NCBI GenBank assembly: GCA_029565395.1
Contig: JAKQOG010000063.1
Span: 1-46,898 of the forward strand
Length of the DNA: 46,898 nt
Direction of reading: 5' to 3'
Source of the DNA: Candidatus Hydrogenedentota bacterium
Lineage (GTDB): Bacteria > Hydrogenedentota > Hydrogenedentia > Hydrogenedentales > CAILVY01
The position numbers and the translations under genes were made by a program. A model generated the notes under the pieces. The model had not been told where the DNA came from, did not search any database, and saw only the letters and a list, made by a program, of their open reading frames with translations. This document shows positions 7,878 to 16,356 of this stretch, in pieces. The first letter of the stretch is position 1, and the number at the start of each line of letters is the position of its first letter.

Positions 7878-8819
7878 ATGTATAGGCCACAAATTAAAGT
7901 TCTGGATTGCACTATTCGCGATGGCGGATTGATGAATGACTGGCGCTTCGACAAGTCCCTGGTCAAAGACCTTTTTAGCGGGTTGGCGAAGGCTGGCGTA
8001 GATTACGTGGAACTGGGCTACCGGGCGGATAAGAAACAATTTTCGACAAAGGACAACGGCCCGTGGCGCTTCTGTGATGAAGAAGATCTCAGGGAAGTCG
8101 CCTTTGAATGCGATACCAAAGTTTCGATCATGTGCGATGTGGATCGGACGGACTACAACGCCTTCCTGCCCGCCAAGGATTCTCTGGTGAAACTGGTGCG
8201 TGTGGCGTGTTATGTGCCCGATATCGACAAAGCCATTCACCTCGGCAATCATGTGAAATCGATGGGATATGAAGTGAGCGTGAATATCATGGCGGTATCG
8301 CACGCACTGGAACCTGACTTGGACGAAGCCCTCGACCAATTGGCCGAAACCAATTTTGAAATGGTGTATATTGTAGACAGTTTTGGCTATCTTTATTCCG
8401 AACAAATTCATTATCTCGCCAATAAATACAAGAGCAAATTGCCGGGAAAAGAGATTGGGATCCACTGTCATAACAATCAGCAGCTCGCTTTTGCAAACAC
8501 CGTCGAGGCCATCATCAAGGGAATGAATTACCTGGACGCCAGCATCTACGGGATTGGCCGCGCCGCAGGCAATTGCCCTCTGGAACTGTTACTGGGCTTT
8601 CTCAAGAACCCGAAGTTCGACGTGCGGCCTGTGTTCGATCTGATTGAAAAATACTTCATCGATCTCAAGGAAAAATTGCGCTGGGGATATGAAATCCCTT
8701 ACGCCATCACCGGCATTTTGAACAAACACCCGCGTGCTGCAATGGCCTTTATGAAGGGCGTTCATGGACGCACGTTCAGCGAATTTTATGAGGAAATGCT
8801 CAACGTGGATGATCTGTAG
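7878..8819 (+). CDS. HMGL-like (DRE-TIM) aldolase/lyase
   Basis: A 313-residue protein of the DRE-TIM metallolyase family (PF00682). The N-terminal metal and catalytic signature is LDCTIRDGG (Asp10, Arg14, Asp15), and the metal-binding His pair is in GIHCHNN (196 and 198). Near residue 225 is YGIGRAAGNCPLE, the loop shared with 4-hydroxy-2-oxovalerate aldolase and related enzymes. These enzymes use a divalent metal to make or break a carbon-carbon bond next to a carboxyl or keto group. The length fits a lone catalytic domain, without the regulatory domain of isopropylmalate or homocitrate synthase. The substrate cannot be told from sequence. A sugar-acid or cell-surface precursor pathway is possible because such solitary homologues also occur in polysaccharide loci. 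Confidence 0.85.
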   Translation: MYRPQIKVLDCTIRDGGLMNDWRFDKSLVKDLFSGLAKAGVDYVELGYRADKKQFSTKDNGPWRFCDEEDLREVAFECDTKVSIMCDVDRTDYNAFLPAKDSLVKLVRVACYVPDIDKAIHLGNHVKSMGYEVSVNIMAVSHALEPDLDEALDQLAETNFEMVYIVDSFGYLYSEQIHYLANKYKSKLPGKEIGIHCHNNQQLAFANTVEAIIKGMNYLDASIYGIGRAAGNCPLELLLGFLKNPKFDVRPVFDLIEKYFIDLKEKLRWGYEIPYAITGILNKHPRAAMAFMKGVHGRTFSEFYEEMLNVDDL

Positions 8820-8823
8820 GCCG

Positions 8824-9597
8824 TCATGGGTTGACCGGACGGGCCTCGATTACGCGCTCGTCAAAAGACGGCGCAATGACTTCACCAGGCCGCACCACGA
8901 GAAACGCCTCTGAATCCCATTCGCCATTGAGCCAGCGCCGTACAAGTTCTGGATCGCCTCTTTGATTATCGTACCCCCAGCCGAGCCACAGGGCGCACCG
9001 GCGTGTGTATTCACGATGGCTCTCGCTGCCGCCAATGCCCAAATCCACGTAACACGCCTGGCCATAATTCTTGATCCAGGTTTCCGTGGCTTCCATCAGG
9101 TATTTTGCGCTCTCTTCTCCATACAGTTCTGTGTAGGTTTTCAGGGCAGCTTCATAGCGTTCCTGGCCGGGCATGGGGCAGTCCTCAATCCATCCCGGAC
9201 TGTACCAATAGGTTCCGGGATGCGAATCGAAATACTCGCGGTACCGCTCTTTGGAACCTAGCAGGAACGTAATGCAGTCATGCGCGCACACGCAAACCAG
9301 CGGGGTGGTCCGCGCCGTGATCCCTTGAATGCCATTGCTGCACAGGCCATACCCGATCAACAGCGCGTCGTGCTTTCCGTCTTCTTCATCGATCACCTTT
9401 TGTAAATCCGCCCGCAGGATGTCCGGCGTGTCATGCAGCCCCTGCTTCAAGAAACGGAAAAAGAACACATTTTCCGATTCCGCGGCAAAATGGGCAATCT
9501 CCCGCCACAGCACATGGCATGCAATTACGCAATACCGTTTGGAGCGGCTTGTTTCCATATGATCCGTTACGCTTTTCCGCAAATCCTCCGCCAGCAT
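8824..9597 (-). CDS. DUF1638 domain protein
   Basis: A 257-residue protein matching DUF1638 (PF07796). The diagnostic stretches are VIACHVLWREIAHFA, LLIGYGLCSNGIQG, the AHDCITFLLGSKERY motif and the following TYWYSPGWIE. The conserved Cys and His residues (ACHVLWRE, GLCSNG, HDC) suggest a metal or corrinoid-related site. In other genomes the family is often found with URO-D type and corrinoid methyltransferases; its reaction is unknown. The start at 9597 is chosen for AGGAG 8 nt upstream. A longer form to 9657 has no ribosome site. The gene is convergent with the aldolase, with 4 bp between the stops. Confidence 0.82.
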   Translation of the reverse strand: MLAEDLRKSVTDHMETSRSKRYCVIACHVLWREIAHFAAESENVFFFRFLKQGLHDTPDILRADLQKVIDEEDGKHDALLIGYGLCSNGIQGITARTTPLVCVCAHDCITFLLGSKERYREYFDSHPGTYWYSPGWIEDCPMPGQERYEAALKTYTELYGEESAKYLMEATETWIKNYGQACYVDLGIGGSESHREYTRRCALWLGWGYDNQRGDPELVRRWLNGEWDSEAFLVVRPGEVIAPSFDERVIEARPVNP

Positions 9598-9768
9598 GTA
9601 TTTCTCTCCTGGGTTGGCAAGCAGTTCGCACGGAACTTTATCATAGAAAGAAACCATGAATGAAGCGTGGATATTTCCGAGGTCCGGTGGTCCCCATCAT
9701 ATAAAAACCAGATCCCGGTATGATAGGCTGATTGAACAACCGCTGTGGCAACTAAAAAGGAAATGCAT

Positions 9769-12186
9769 ATGCGTACGCTTCTGCTTGCGGCAGGTCTGGC
9801 AATCGCGGTCATCTGGGCTTTTGCCGGAGAGTCCGATCCCCCTCTGGTGAACATTGCGAAAGGGGCGGGCTACACCCTTACTCCCGCGCCACGGTATGAA
9901 CATTGCACGGACCCCGGCGATGCCACGCAACTCACCGACGGTATCTATACGGAAGGGCATTTCTGGACTCAAGCAAGCACCGTGGGCTGGTCGGGCTGTA
10001 CTCCGATCATTATGCTGGATTTGGGAAAGGTCCAGGCCATTCGCGGGGTGTCGTACAGCACGGCGGCGGGGGTGGCCGGGGTGCAGTGGCCGGAGAAAAT
10101 TGCCCTTCTCACGGCCGGAGAAGACAAACAATTGCATGAAATCGGCGACTTGGTGGCGCTCAGCAACAAGCATGGCGCCCCCAAGATGGAAGGGTATGGA
10201 CTGCACCGGTTCCAGACGGACGAATTGAACACCTGGGGGCGGTATATCGCGCTGATTGTTCAAGCGGAACCATTTATCTTCGTGGATGAAATTGAGGTGT
10301 ATGCAGGGGAGTCAACCTGGCTGGATACACCGCTTCCGGGCCCCGGATATGACGATGTCAACGCCTATCAGGAACAAACACGCATTCGCGAGGACGTCCG
10401 CCGGCGGATCAAATGCGATATCGGGGCAGTAACGAAAGACACACTCTCCGCCTCCATTTCCAAACGCATCCGGAAACACATTTTAAAAGAGCTGGAGCAC
10501 GTCACCGAAGCGGCGGAAACGCTTACCCTTCAGCCGGGCGATGATTTCCGCGCCATCCTTCCGTTGAATCCGCTGCATGCACAGGTGTTCCGGGCGCAGG
10601 CGCGCTTGTGGAAGGCCCAAGGCAATCCGCCTCTCGTGCTTTGGCAGAACAACCCATGGGATCCTCTACCGTTAACGGGGAATCCGCCCAAGAACGGAAC
10701 ACCGCGCATCGACATACACACGATGACGAATGAGTGCCGATCAGGCGCTTTCAATATCAGCAACACTCAACAGGACGATATCCAGCTACATCTCCGATTC
10801 ACAGGCCTCCCTGGAGGAGATATGCCGGCGTATATCACCGTCCATGAAGTGCTCTGGACCGATACGCGCGATGGAAAACCCGTTGCGGCGGCTTTACCGG
10901 AAGCAGCGAAATCAACGGAGGGATGCCGGATCAGCGTCCCTTCCGGCATGACCCGCCAAGTGTGGCTCACGGTGCATCCCACGGACCTCGAAGCGAATGC
11001 GTATAATGGTTCCATCGAAATATCGGGCGGCGGGGCGAATCTGTCGGTTCCGATTATGCTGAAGGTGTATCCACTCCGGTTTCCGGACAAACCACGCCTG
11101 CACATGGGCGGATGGGATTACACCGATCGCCCCAAAATGTATGAAGTTACCCCGGAAAACAAAGAAGCCTTCATCCGGCATCTGCGCGAGCATTTTGTGG
11201 ATTCGCCCTGGGCGACCAGCGCGGTGTTGCCTCCCGGAACCTATGACGCCGCCGGAACCATGACCGCCCCTCCGGATACGTCCGCATTTGATGCGTGGGT
11301 AAAGCTCTGGCCGGGGGCGGCGCAATACTGCGTTTTTCCCTCAGTGAGTGGAAAATTCACGTCGTTTCCCATGAACACGCCTGCATTTGAAAATGCGGTG
11401 AAGGCTTGGACAATTTTTTGGGCGGAACACGCGCGCACCATAGGAGTGCAGCCTGAACAATTGGCGTTGCTCTTGGTGGACGAGCCGCGAGAAAATGATC
11501 AGGATGCAAAAATCCTGGCATGGGCCAACATTATCCGCGCGGCCAATACCGGCATACGCGTGTGGGAAGATCCCATCTATCACGACATGAGCAAGGCCTT
11601 GCCGGAAATGCTTGCGGCATGCCATGTCTTATGCCCCAACCGGCAAATCTTCCTGGCCGCCGATGATGCCTATCGGAACGTTTTTGCACAGTACCGCGCT
11701 CAGGGAACCACGCTCGAATTCTATTCGTGCAGCGGCCCCGCCCGTTTGCTGGATCCGTATCGTTACTACCGGCTCCAGCCATGGCATTGCTGGATCTATG
11801 GCGCGAAAGCTTCGTATTTCTGGGCCTTTGGCGACGGCGGCGGCACTTCCTCCTGGAATGAATATCTGCTGCCGCGCTCCGCCTACACCCCGCTGTTTCT
11901 TGACGCTACGACGGTGACTCCCGGGAAACAAATGGAAGCGTGCCGCGAAGGGATCGAGGACTATGAATACCTGGCGATGCTCCAGGATGCTATTCAGGCA
12001 GCATCCGGAAAAGGGATCACCGGAGAACCCCTGGAACGCGCCAACGCTCTATTGAATGAATTGCCCGGCAAGGTCTGCACCGTCAGCGCCAATATTTCAT
12101 GGCTGCATGAAGGCGATGACCGTTCCTTGGCCGATGAAGCCCGGAAACAGATCCTCGAATGCCTGACGCAATTGCGGCAACCCTAA
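9769..12186 (+). CDS. Secreted GH123/DUF4091-like glycoside hydrolase
   Basis: An 805-residue exported protein. The N-terminus is a signal peptide (MRTLLLAAGLAIAVIWAFAG). Residues ~25-180 look like a discoidin/F5-F8 C-type carbohydrate-binding fold (NIAKGAGYTL, LTDG, LDLGKVQAIRGV). A linker and beta-sandwich lead to a TIM barrel with VDEPRE, whose Asp571-Glu572 pair matches the catalytic DE of GH123 N-acetyl-beta-galactosaminidases. The end carries the DUF4091 signature REGIEDYEYLAML. GH123 acts by substrate-assisted catalysis on N-acetylated sugars; activity here is inferred. The ATG at 9769 follows AAGGA by 7 nt and starts the signal peptide exactly; an upstream GTG at 9745 is less likely. 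The 3' end overlaps the convergent PfkB gene by 4 nt. Confidence 0.83.
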   Translation: MRTLLLAAGLAIAVIWAFAGESDPPLVNIAKGAGYTLTPAPRYEHCTDPGDATQLTDGIYTEGHFWTQASTVGWSGCTPIIMLDLGKVQAIRGVSYSTAAGVAGVQWPEKIALLTAGEDKQLHEIGDLVALSNKHGAPKMEGYGLHRFQTDELNTWGRYIALIVQAEPFIFVDEIEVYAGESTWLDTPLPGPGYDDVNAYQEQTRIREDVRRRIKCDIGAVTKDTLSASISKRIRKHILKELEHVTEAAETLTLQPGDDFRAILPLNPLHAQVFRAQARLWKAQGNPPLVLWQNNPWDPLPLTGNPPKNGTPRIDIHTMTNECRSGAFNISNTQQDDIQLHLRFTGLPGGDMPAYITVHEVLWTDTRDGKPVAAALPEAAKSTEGCRISVPSGMTRQVWLTVHPTDLEANAYNGSIEISGGGANLSVPIMLKVYPLRFPDKPRLHMGGWDYTDRPKMYEVTPENKEAFIRHLREHFVDSPWATSAVLPPGTYDAAGTMTAPPDTSAFDAWVKLWPGAAQYCVFPSVSGKFTSFPMNTPAFENAVKAWTIFWAEHARTIGVQPEQLALLLVDEPRENDQDAKILAWANIIRAANTGIRVWEDPIYHDMSKALPEMLAACHVLCPNRQIFLAADDAYRNVFAQYRAQGTTLEFYSCSGPARLLDPYRYYRLQPWHCWIYGAKASYFWAFGDGGGTSSWNEYLLPRSAYTPLFLDATTVTPGKQMEACREGIEDYEYLAMLQDAIQAASGKGITGEPLERANALLNELPGKVCTVSANISWLHEGDDRSLADEARKQILECLTQLRQP

Positions 12187-13085
12187 AAACTCGTCAATGC
12201 CTTGAACGCGGCGACGCGCTCTTCCAGTTGTGCCGTGTCTACGTTACAGAGGCGATCAGGGCCAAAATCCTCGCAGGTAAAGGAAGCCAAAGCGCTTCCA
12301 TGCACTACCGCGTTTTTCAATGACTCAAAATCCGTGCTCTCCTGTGCGGCAAGATAGCCCATGAAACCGCCCGCGAAAGTATCTCCGGCCCCGGTGGGAT
12401 CCGCGACCGATTCCAGCGGATACGCCGGCAACGCAAACATCTGGCTGGCTTCCTGCCCGAAAAGAATGCACCCATGCTCGCCTTTTTTAATGACGACAAC
12501 GCCGGGTCCCAGCGCCTTGATATGCTCTGCGGCGATCCGAAGGTTGAGGGTTTCCGTCAACAGCCGTGCCTCGGAATCATTAATGATGAGCACGTCGACA
12601 CGGCGCAACACCGCCTTGAGTTCGTCCAGCGTCGTGTTGATCCACAGGTTCATCGTGTCAAGCCCTGCAAACACCGGCTTGGTTTGATCCAAGACTTCTA
12701 ACTGGAGCGCGGGATGGATGTTCGCCAAAAACAAGTATTCCGCTGCGCGCGCGGTTTCCGGCACTTTGGGATGGAATTGTTCAAACACGTTCAGTTGGGT
12801 GTCCAGGGTGTCGCGCTCGTTTATGTCATCGTGATACCGTCCGGACCAGCGGAATGTACGGCCCGGCGTGCGCTCCAAGCCTTCCAGATCGATGTTTTTC
12901 CCTTCGAGCAACTTCACATGGCGTTCGGGGAAATCATCCCCCACCACGCCCACCAGATGTACGCGGGTGAAAAGCGACGCGGCCATGGAAAAATACACCG
13001 CGGCCCCCCCCAGCCCTTCAATATTTTTTCCGGACGGCGTCTCCACAGTGTCCAACGCCACGGAACCGACTACGGTCAAACTCAT
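12183..13085 (-). CDS. PfkB family carbohydrate kinase
   Basis: A 300-residue ribokinase-fold kinase (PF00294). The N-terminus has the GLGGAAVYFSMAASLF substrate-binding glycine motif and the C-terminus DPTGAGDTFAGGF, with catalytic base Asp235 and the anion hole. It would phosphorylate a sugar or nucleoside with ATP in the cytoplasm. The middle VFAGLDTMNLWIN and NDSEARLLT segments are like those of the adenosine-kinase/ribokinase side of the family, but the substrate is not predictable. AAGGAG lies 8 nt before the start. It is the last gene of a minus-strand run after penicillin acylase and the APH-type kinase, 56 nt after the latter. A near-palindrome ATTTC-4-GAAAT lies at 13112-13125 in that gap. 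Confidence 0.88.
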   Translation of the reverse strand: MSLTVVGSVALDTVETPSGKNIEGLGGAAVYFSMAASLFTRVHLVGVVGDDFPERHVKLLEGKNIDLEGLERTPGRTFRWSGRYHDDINERDTLDTQLNVFEQFHPKVPETARAAEYLFLANIHPALQLEVLDQTKPVFAGLDTMNLWINTTLDELKAVLRRVDVLIINDSEARLLTETLNLRIAAEHIKALGPGVVVIKKGEHGCILFGQEASQMFALPAYPLESVADPTGAGDTFAGGFMGYLAAQESTDFESLKNAVVHGSALASFTCEDFGPDRLCNVDTAQLEERVAAFKALTSF

Positions 13086-13141
13086 GCGAAAAACTCCTTT
13101 TTATTCCATAGATTTCACGCGAAATGCCAAAAAAGAATGCT

Positions 13142-14143
13142 TTATTCTCCCCAGCGGGCCTTGCGCGCCTGCTCAGCAAGCCAACACGTCTGGATGTGCA
13201 GGCGCTCCATCCATTCCGCGGCGGTGAATCCCGCCACTTTTCCCGATTGCAGCGTCTGATACGAAACCGTGGTGATGTGTTTCACCCCGACGGCGTAATA
13301 CAGCGCCACCTGTTCCGCGTAGGAGAGCCTGCGGCTGAATTGGTAGTAGTCCAGCAGCATATTGGTCCGGATGCGCATCTTCTCTTCGCTCGTGGTGGTG
13401 CGGATGCACAGATTGGATATGCCGTAGGCGATGTCTTCCAGATAACACCCGTTTCCGGCGAATTCCAGATCGATAATGGCGGTCAATTCGTCGCCCTTGA
13501 AAAGAAGATTCGCCCCGTGCCAGTCGCCGTGAATCAATCCGATCTCGAACTCGCTGCGCTTGTCGATGCTCAGCGCATTCCCGGCATCCTGCAAAAACAG
13601 CGCGATGGCATTGCAGTGATCGCCCACGTTTTTGTCGCTGCTTTCCGCGCGGGCCGCCTCGAATAGCTTCTGAAAAGCGCTGCGCGGCACTTCGCTGAAC
13701 CGCCACATGTTGGCGTCGCGCGGCGGCGCCGGCAATCCGTGGCATACTTTATGAAACTGGCCGAGCGCCTTGGCCGACGTGACCAGCGTGCTGGAATTCA
13801 CCTTCATCGGCTCGCCTTCCACGAACTCCTGCAACTCGAGCGCCCAGTTGTTGATTTCCACAATCCCTTTGCCATTTTTCGCCCGCTTGATCCGGGCCAC
13901 CGGAAGATTGTTCTGGTCGAGATGATCCGAAAGGCGATGCTGGAAACGCAAGGCGTCCAGTATCACCGGATCGCGCTTGTATGTTTTTGCCAGAAAACGC
14001 CCTGAGGTGGTTTGCACCACCATTTTCCGGTGCCGCCGCTGATGGGCCGCTTCGAGCTGCTGGGGCATTTCCACCTCGCCCAGGTCATAGTACTCCCGTA
14101 TGACCTCCGCGACGACGTCCATGCCCTGTAATTGCGTATTCAC
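13142..14143 (-). CDS. APH/CotS-like small-molecule kinase
   Basis: A 333-residue phosphotransferase of the aminoglycoside phosphotransferase (PF01636) / CotS-like group. The ATP-site Lys is in FLAKTYKRD, the catalytic motif HGDWHGANLLF has Asp207 and Asn212, and the Mg-binding Asp225 is in AIIDLEFAG. Members phosphorylate hydroxyls of sugars, amino alcohols or homoserine; resistance is unlikely in this setting. I place the start at a GTG at 14143, which overlaps the acylase stop as GTGA and implies coupling. The ATG at 14122 is the alternative. The neighbours, an N-acyl amide hydrolase and a sugar kinase, suggest a small salvage operon: deacylate, then phosphorylate. Confidence 0.82.
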   Translation of the reverse strand: MNTQLQGMDVVAEVIREYYDLGEVEMPQQLEAAHQRRHRKMVVQTTSGRFLAKTYKRDPVILDALRFQHRLSDHLDQNNLPVARIKRAKNGKGIVEINNWALELQEFVEGEPMKVNSSTLVTSAKALGQFHKVCHGLPAPPRDANMWRFSEVPRSAFQKLFEAARAESSDKNVGDHCNAIALFLQDAGNALSIDKRSEFEIGLIHGDWHGANLLFKGDELTAIIDLEFAGNGCYLEDIAYGISNLCIRTTTSEEKMRIRTNMLLDYYQFSRRLSYAEQVALYYAVGVKHITTVSYQTLQSGKVAGFTAAEWMERLHIQTCWLAEQARKARWGE

Positions 14144-16227
14144 GGCAAGTTCAACACCTTTTCTGATTCCACATGGTGCAGTAGTTCTTCTTTTGAAAAC
14201 CACGTTGGTTTCATGATGCGCTTGGAAAACAGGTCCCGCGCCTGATCGGTATGATGCGGCGATTTTGGATCCAGATTCTGCCCCCACGGGATGCACGTAT
14301 ACGATTCGACGCCATCTTTCTTGAAAAACATCAGCATGGCGGACATGGTTCCGATATGCGCTACATACTGCCCTGAACCCTTCACCTCTTCAATGCCTTC
14401 CACGCACCGTAATGTTTCCGTGCGATCAAAATCCGCGCCATCGTATGGATACAATTGACCATCTCGGCCTACTTTGTGGCATTCGCCCCACGCCACCTTC
14501 GTCTTGCCATACAGTTTCTTCATCTCTTCCAACGTTTCCGACAACGCCGTCAGAGCGGCTTTCTGCCCCGCCTCATCGAGACCCTTGCCCTCGCGTACAG
14601 CGCCTGTATCGAGCTTTTTAGAACAATTCTTCCGCCAGCGTTCCACCATCGTGGCTGCGGTGCTGTCCTGGGTAAATTCGCAATTCCAGGCCAGGACATC
14701 CTTTACCGCTTCCGCAAATTCGGGATTGGCCATGGCTTCCTGGCCAAAACCGTCCACCGCCGCTTTCAGCAGATCCTGCCATGGCTTGGAAAACAAATCA
14801 TAGACATCCATGGTGATGTTGAACGCATCTTCTTTCATAACACTGTCATCCGCCGCCAGCAACTGCCGCGCCCGCATGCCCCGGTGGTTGTCCTTGTCCC
14901 ACGAGACATTGTAAATGTACGGCTTGTATTTATCCGGCTGCATCGGCGAGTTTTCCATCATAACGCCCGGGCTGATGTTACAGCACTGCATGTAGCCCTG
15001 TTCCGGGTTCATGATATGCACCAGATCGTCAATCGGATGAAGCCCCAGCCATTCCGTGGCCTTCGTGTTGCCCGGCACCGGTTTGGACCAGTCGAAACCG
15101 TCCGGACGAATCGGCGTGCGGCCCACTCGGACGTATCCGATGTTACCGTCACGGTCCGCGAACATGACATTCTGTTCCATTAGATGATTCATGCCCAGCG
15201 CTTGGTAAAACTCGTTCGCATTCTTCGCCATCAGCATCTTGTAGCTTTGTTCCAGCAGGCCCATGTCGTCCAGATACGGCGTGCGCCCCGCATACGCCAC
15301 ATGGTTTTCCAAATCCGGTTCGGCAATGAGCGGTCCAAACCGGCTGTCTATCGCCAGTTTTACGCGCGGCTCGGGCTCTCCCTTCACCGGGATGCGGATA
15401 AACCGCGGATTCAGCCACTCCCACTTTTTCTCATACTCATATTGCGTCGGCATGTTCGGATTCAGTTTGAGCATGTATACGTCAGACGTGTCCGGGCCGC
15501 CGGTCGTGCAGGCCCACCCCACATTAGCCCCATGGCCCAGCGCGATGATGGGACATCCCGTGAGACAGAATCCGTTCATGATCATGTCCCCGGCATGCAT
15601 CCGGCATTCATAAAAAATCGCCAGGCTCTCCCACGTAAGATGGGGATCGGTCAGTAAAATGGCGGAACCATCCGCGGAACGCTTTGGCGCCACGGACCAG
15701 CAATTGGACGCGAAAACAGGCTTTTCCGGTCGCTGGCCGTAATCATCCTGTATCGTGCCCAGCGGCCATTGCAGAATCATGGCCCGCCCGACAGCCGCGC
15801 AATGCCAGGGCTGCAATTCCAGCGCATACTCTGGAACCCGCTCAGGATGCTCCTGGATATAGGCTTTGATTCCTTCCATGAAGGATTCGCAAACCGCGCG
15901 GATATTTTCGGGGGCTTCCGGCCATTTCTCCTCTGATACCTCCGCATTGCGTACGATGCGGAGAATATAATCCAATTCCACATGCTCCGGGCCAAAGGCT
16001 TCCGCCATGCGGCCCAGCGCCGTACGGATGTTCTTATAAATGTCCTCCAGCCGGTCTTCCGCCTGCGCATACCCCAGCGCATACGCCCCTGCTTCCGGGG
16101 TCTCAGCATAAATATGCGGTACGCCATACGTATCCCGATAGATCGTTGCTTGGCGCGGACCGCCTTGCGCCCACGCCAATGTGGCCATAACCGAGAATAA
16201 TGCAAATTGCACTCCAACACGCTTCAT
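14140..16227 (-). CDS. Penicillin acylase family amidohydrolase (Ntn-hydrolase)
   Basis: A 695-residue exported Ntn-hydrolase (PF01804). Signal peptide MKRVGVQFALFSVMATLAWA, then the alpha-chain motif TIYRDTYGVPHIYAETPEAG. The spacer ends before the self-processing site at Ser174 (ASNCWSVAPKRSADG), which becomes the N-terminal nucleophile of the beta chain. Later motifs include TDPHL and GHGANVGWACTTG. The family cleaves amide bonds of beta-lactams, acyl-homoserine lactones and N-acyl amino compounds in the periplasm; the natural substrate is not evident. The start at 16227 follows AAGGAGAG by 7 nt and gives a clean signal peptide; an in-frame ATG at 16248 is rejected for that reason. First gene of the acylase-kinase-PfkB operon. 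Confidence 0.9.
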   Translation of the reverse strand: MKRVGVQFALFSVMATLAWAQGGPRQATIYRDTYGVPHIYAETPEAGAYALGYAQAEDRLEDIYKNIRTALGRMAEAFGPEHVELDYILRIVRNAEVSEEKWPEAPENIRAVCESFMEGIKAYIQEHPERVPEYALELQPWHCAAVGRAMILQWPLGTIQDDYGQRPEKPVFASNCWSVAPKRSADGSAILLTDPHLTWESLAIFYECRMHAGDMIMNGFCLTGCPIIALGHGANVGWACTTGGPDTSDVYMLKLNPNMPTQYEYEKKWEWLNPRFIRIPVKGEPEPRVKLAIDSRFGPLIAEPDLENHVAYAGRTPYLDDMGLLEQSYKMLMAKNANEFYQALGMNHLMEQNVMFADRDGNIGYVRVGRTPIRPDGFDWSKPVPGNTKATEWLGLHPIDDLVHIMNPEQGYMQCCNISPGVMMENSPMQPDKYKPYIYNVSWDKDNHRGMRARQLLAADDSVMKEDAFNITMDVYDLFSKPWQDLLKAAVDGFGQEAMANPEFAEAVKDVLAWNCEFTQDSTAATMVERWRKNCSKKLDTGAVREGKGLDEAGQKAALTALSETLEEMKKLYGKTKVAWGECHKVGRDGQLYPYDGADFDRTETLRCVEGIEEVKGSGQYVAHIGTMSAMLMFFKKDGVESYTCIPWGQNLDPKSPHHTDQARDLFSKRIMKPTWFSKEELLHHVESEKVLNLP

Positions 16228-16270
16228 CCAAACACTCTCCTTCAGCACACAACACTACGTAGCACCTAAC

Positions 16271-16299
16271 AGGATAACGAATTCCCCATAAATACACAA
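16271..16299 (-). promoter_or_regulatory. Sigma70-like promoter of the acylase operon
   Basis: TTGTGT and TATCCT on the minus strand with a 17-bp spacer, 43 nt before the start codon at 16227. Confidence 0.45.
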
Positions 16300-16356
16300 A
16301 ATCTTGATACTCTTTTCCCAGATTCTCTGTTTGAAGGGTATGGGTAATAGAGCAGA

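Noticed and set aside
13142..14143. Aminoglycoside resistance gene
   Set aside because: The catalytic motif is shared by many metabolic kinases, and its operon with a penicillin acylase and PfkB kinase points to metabolism.
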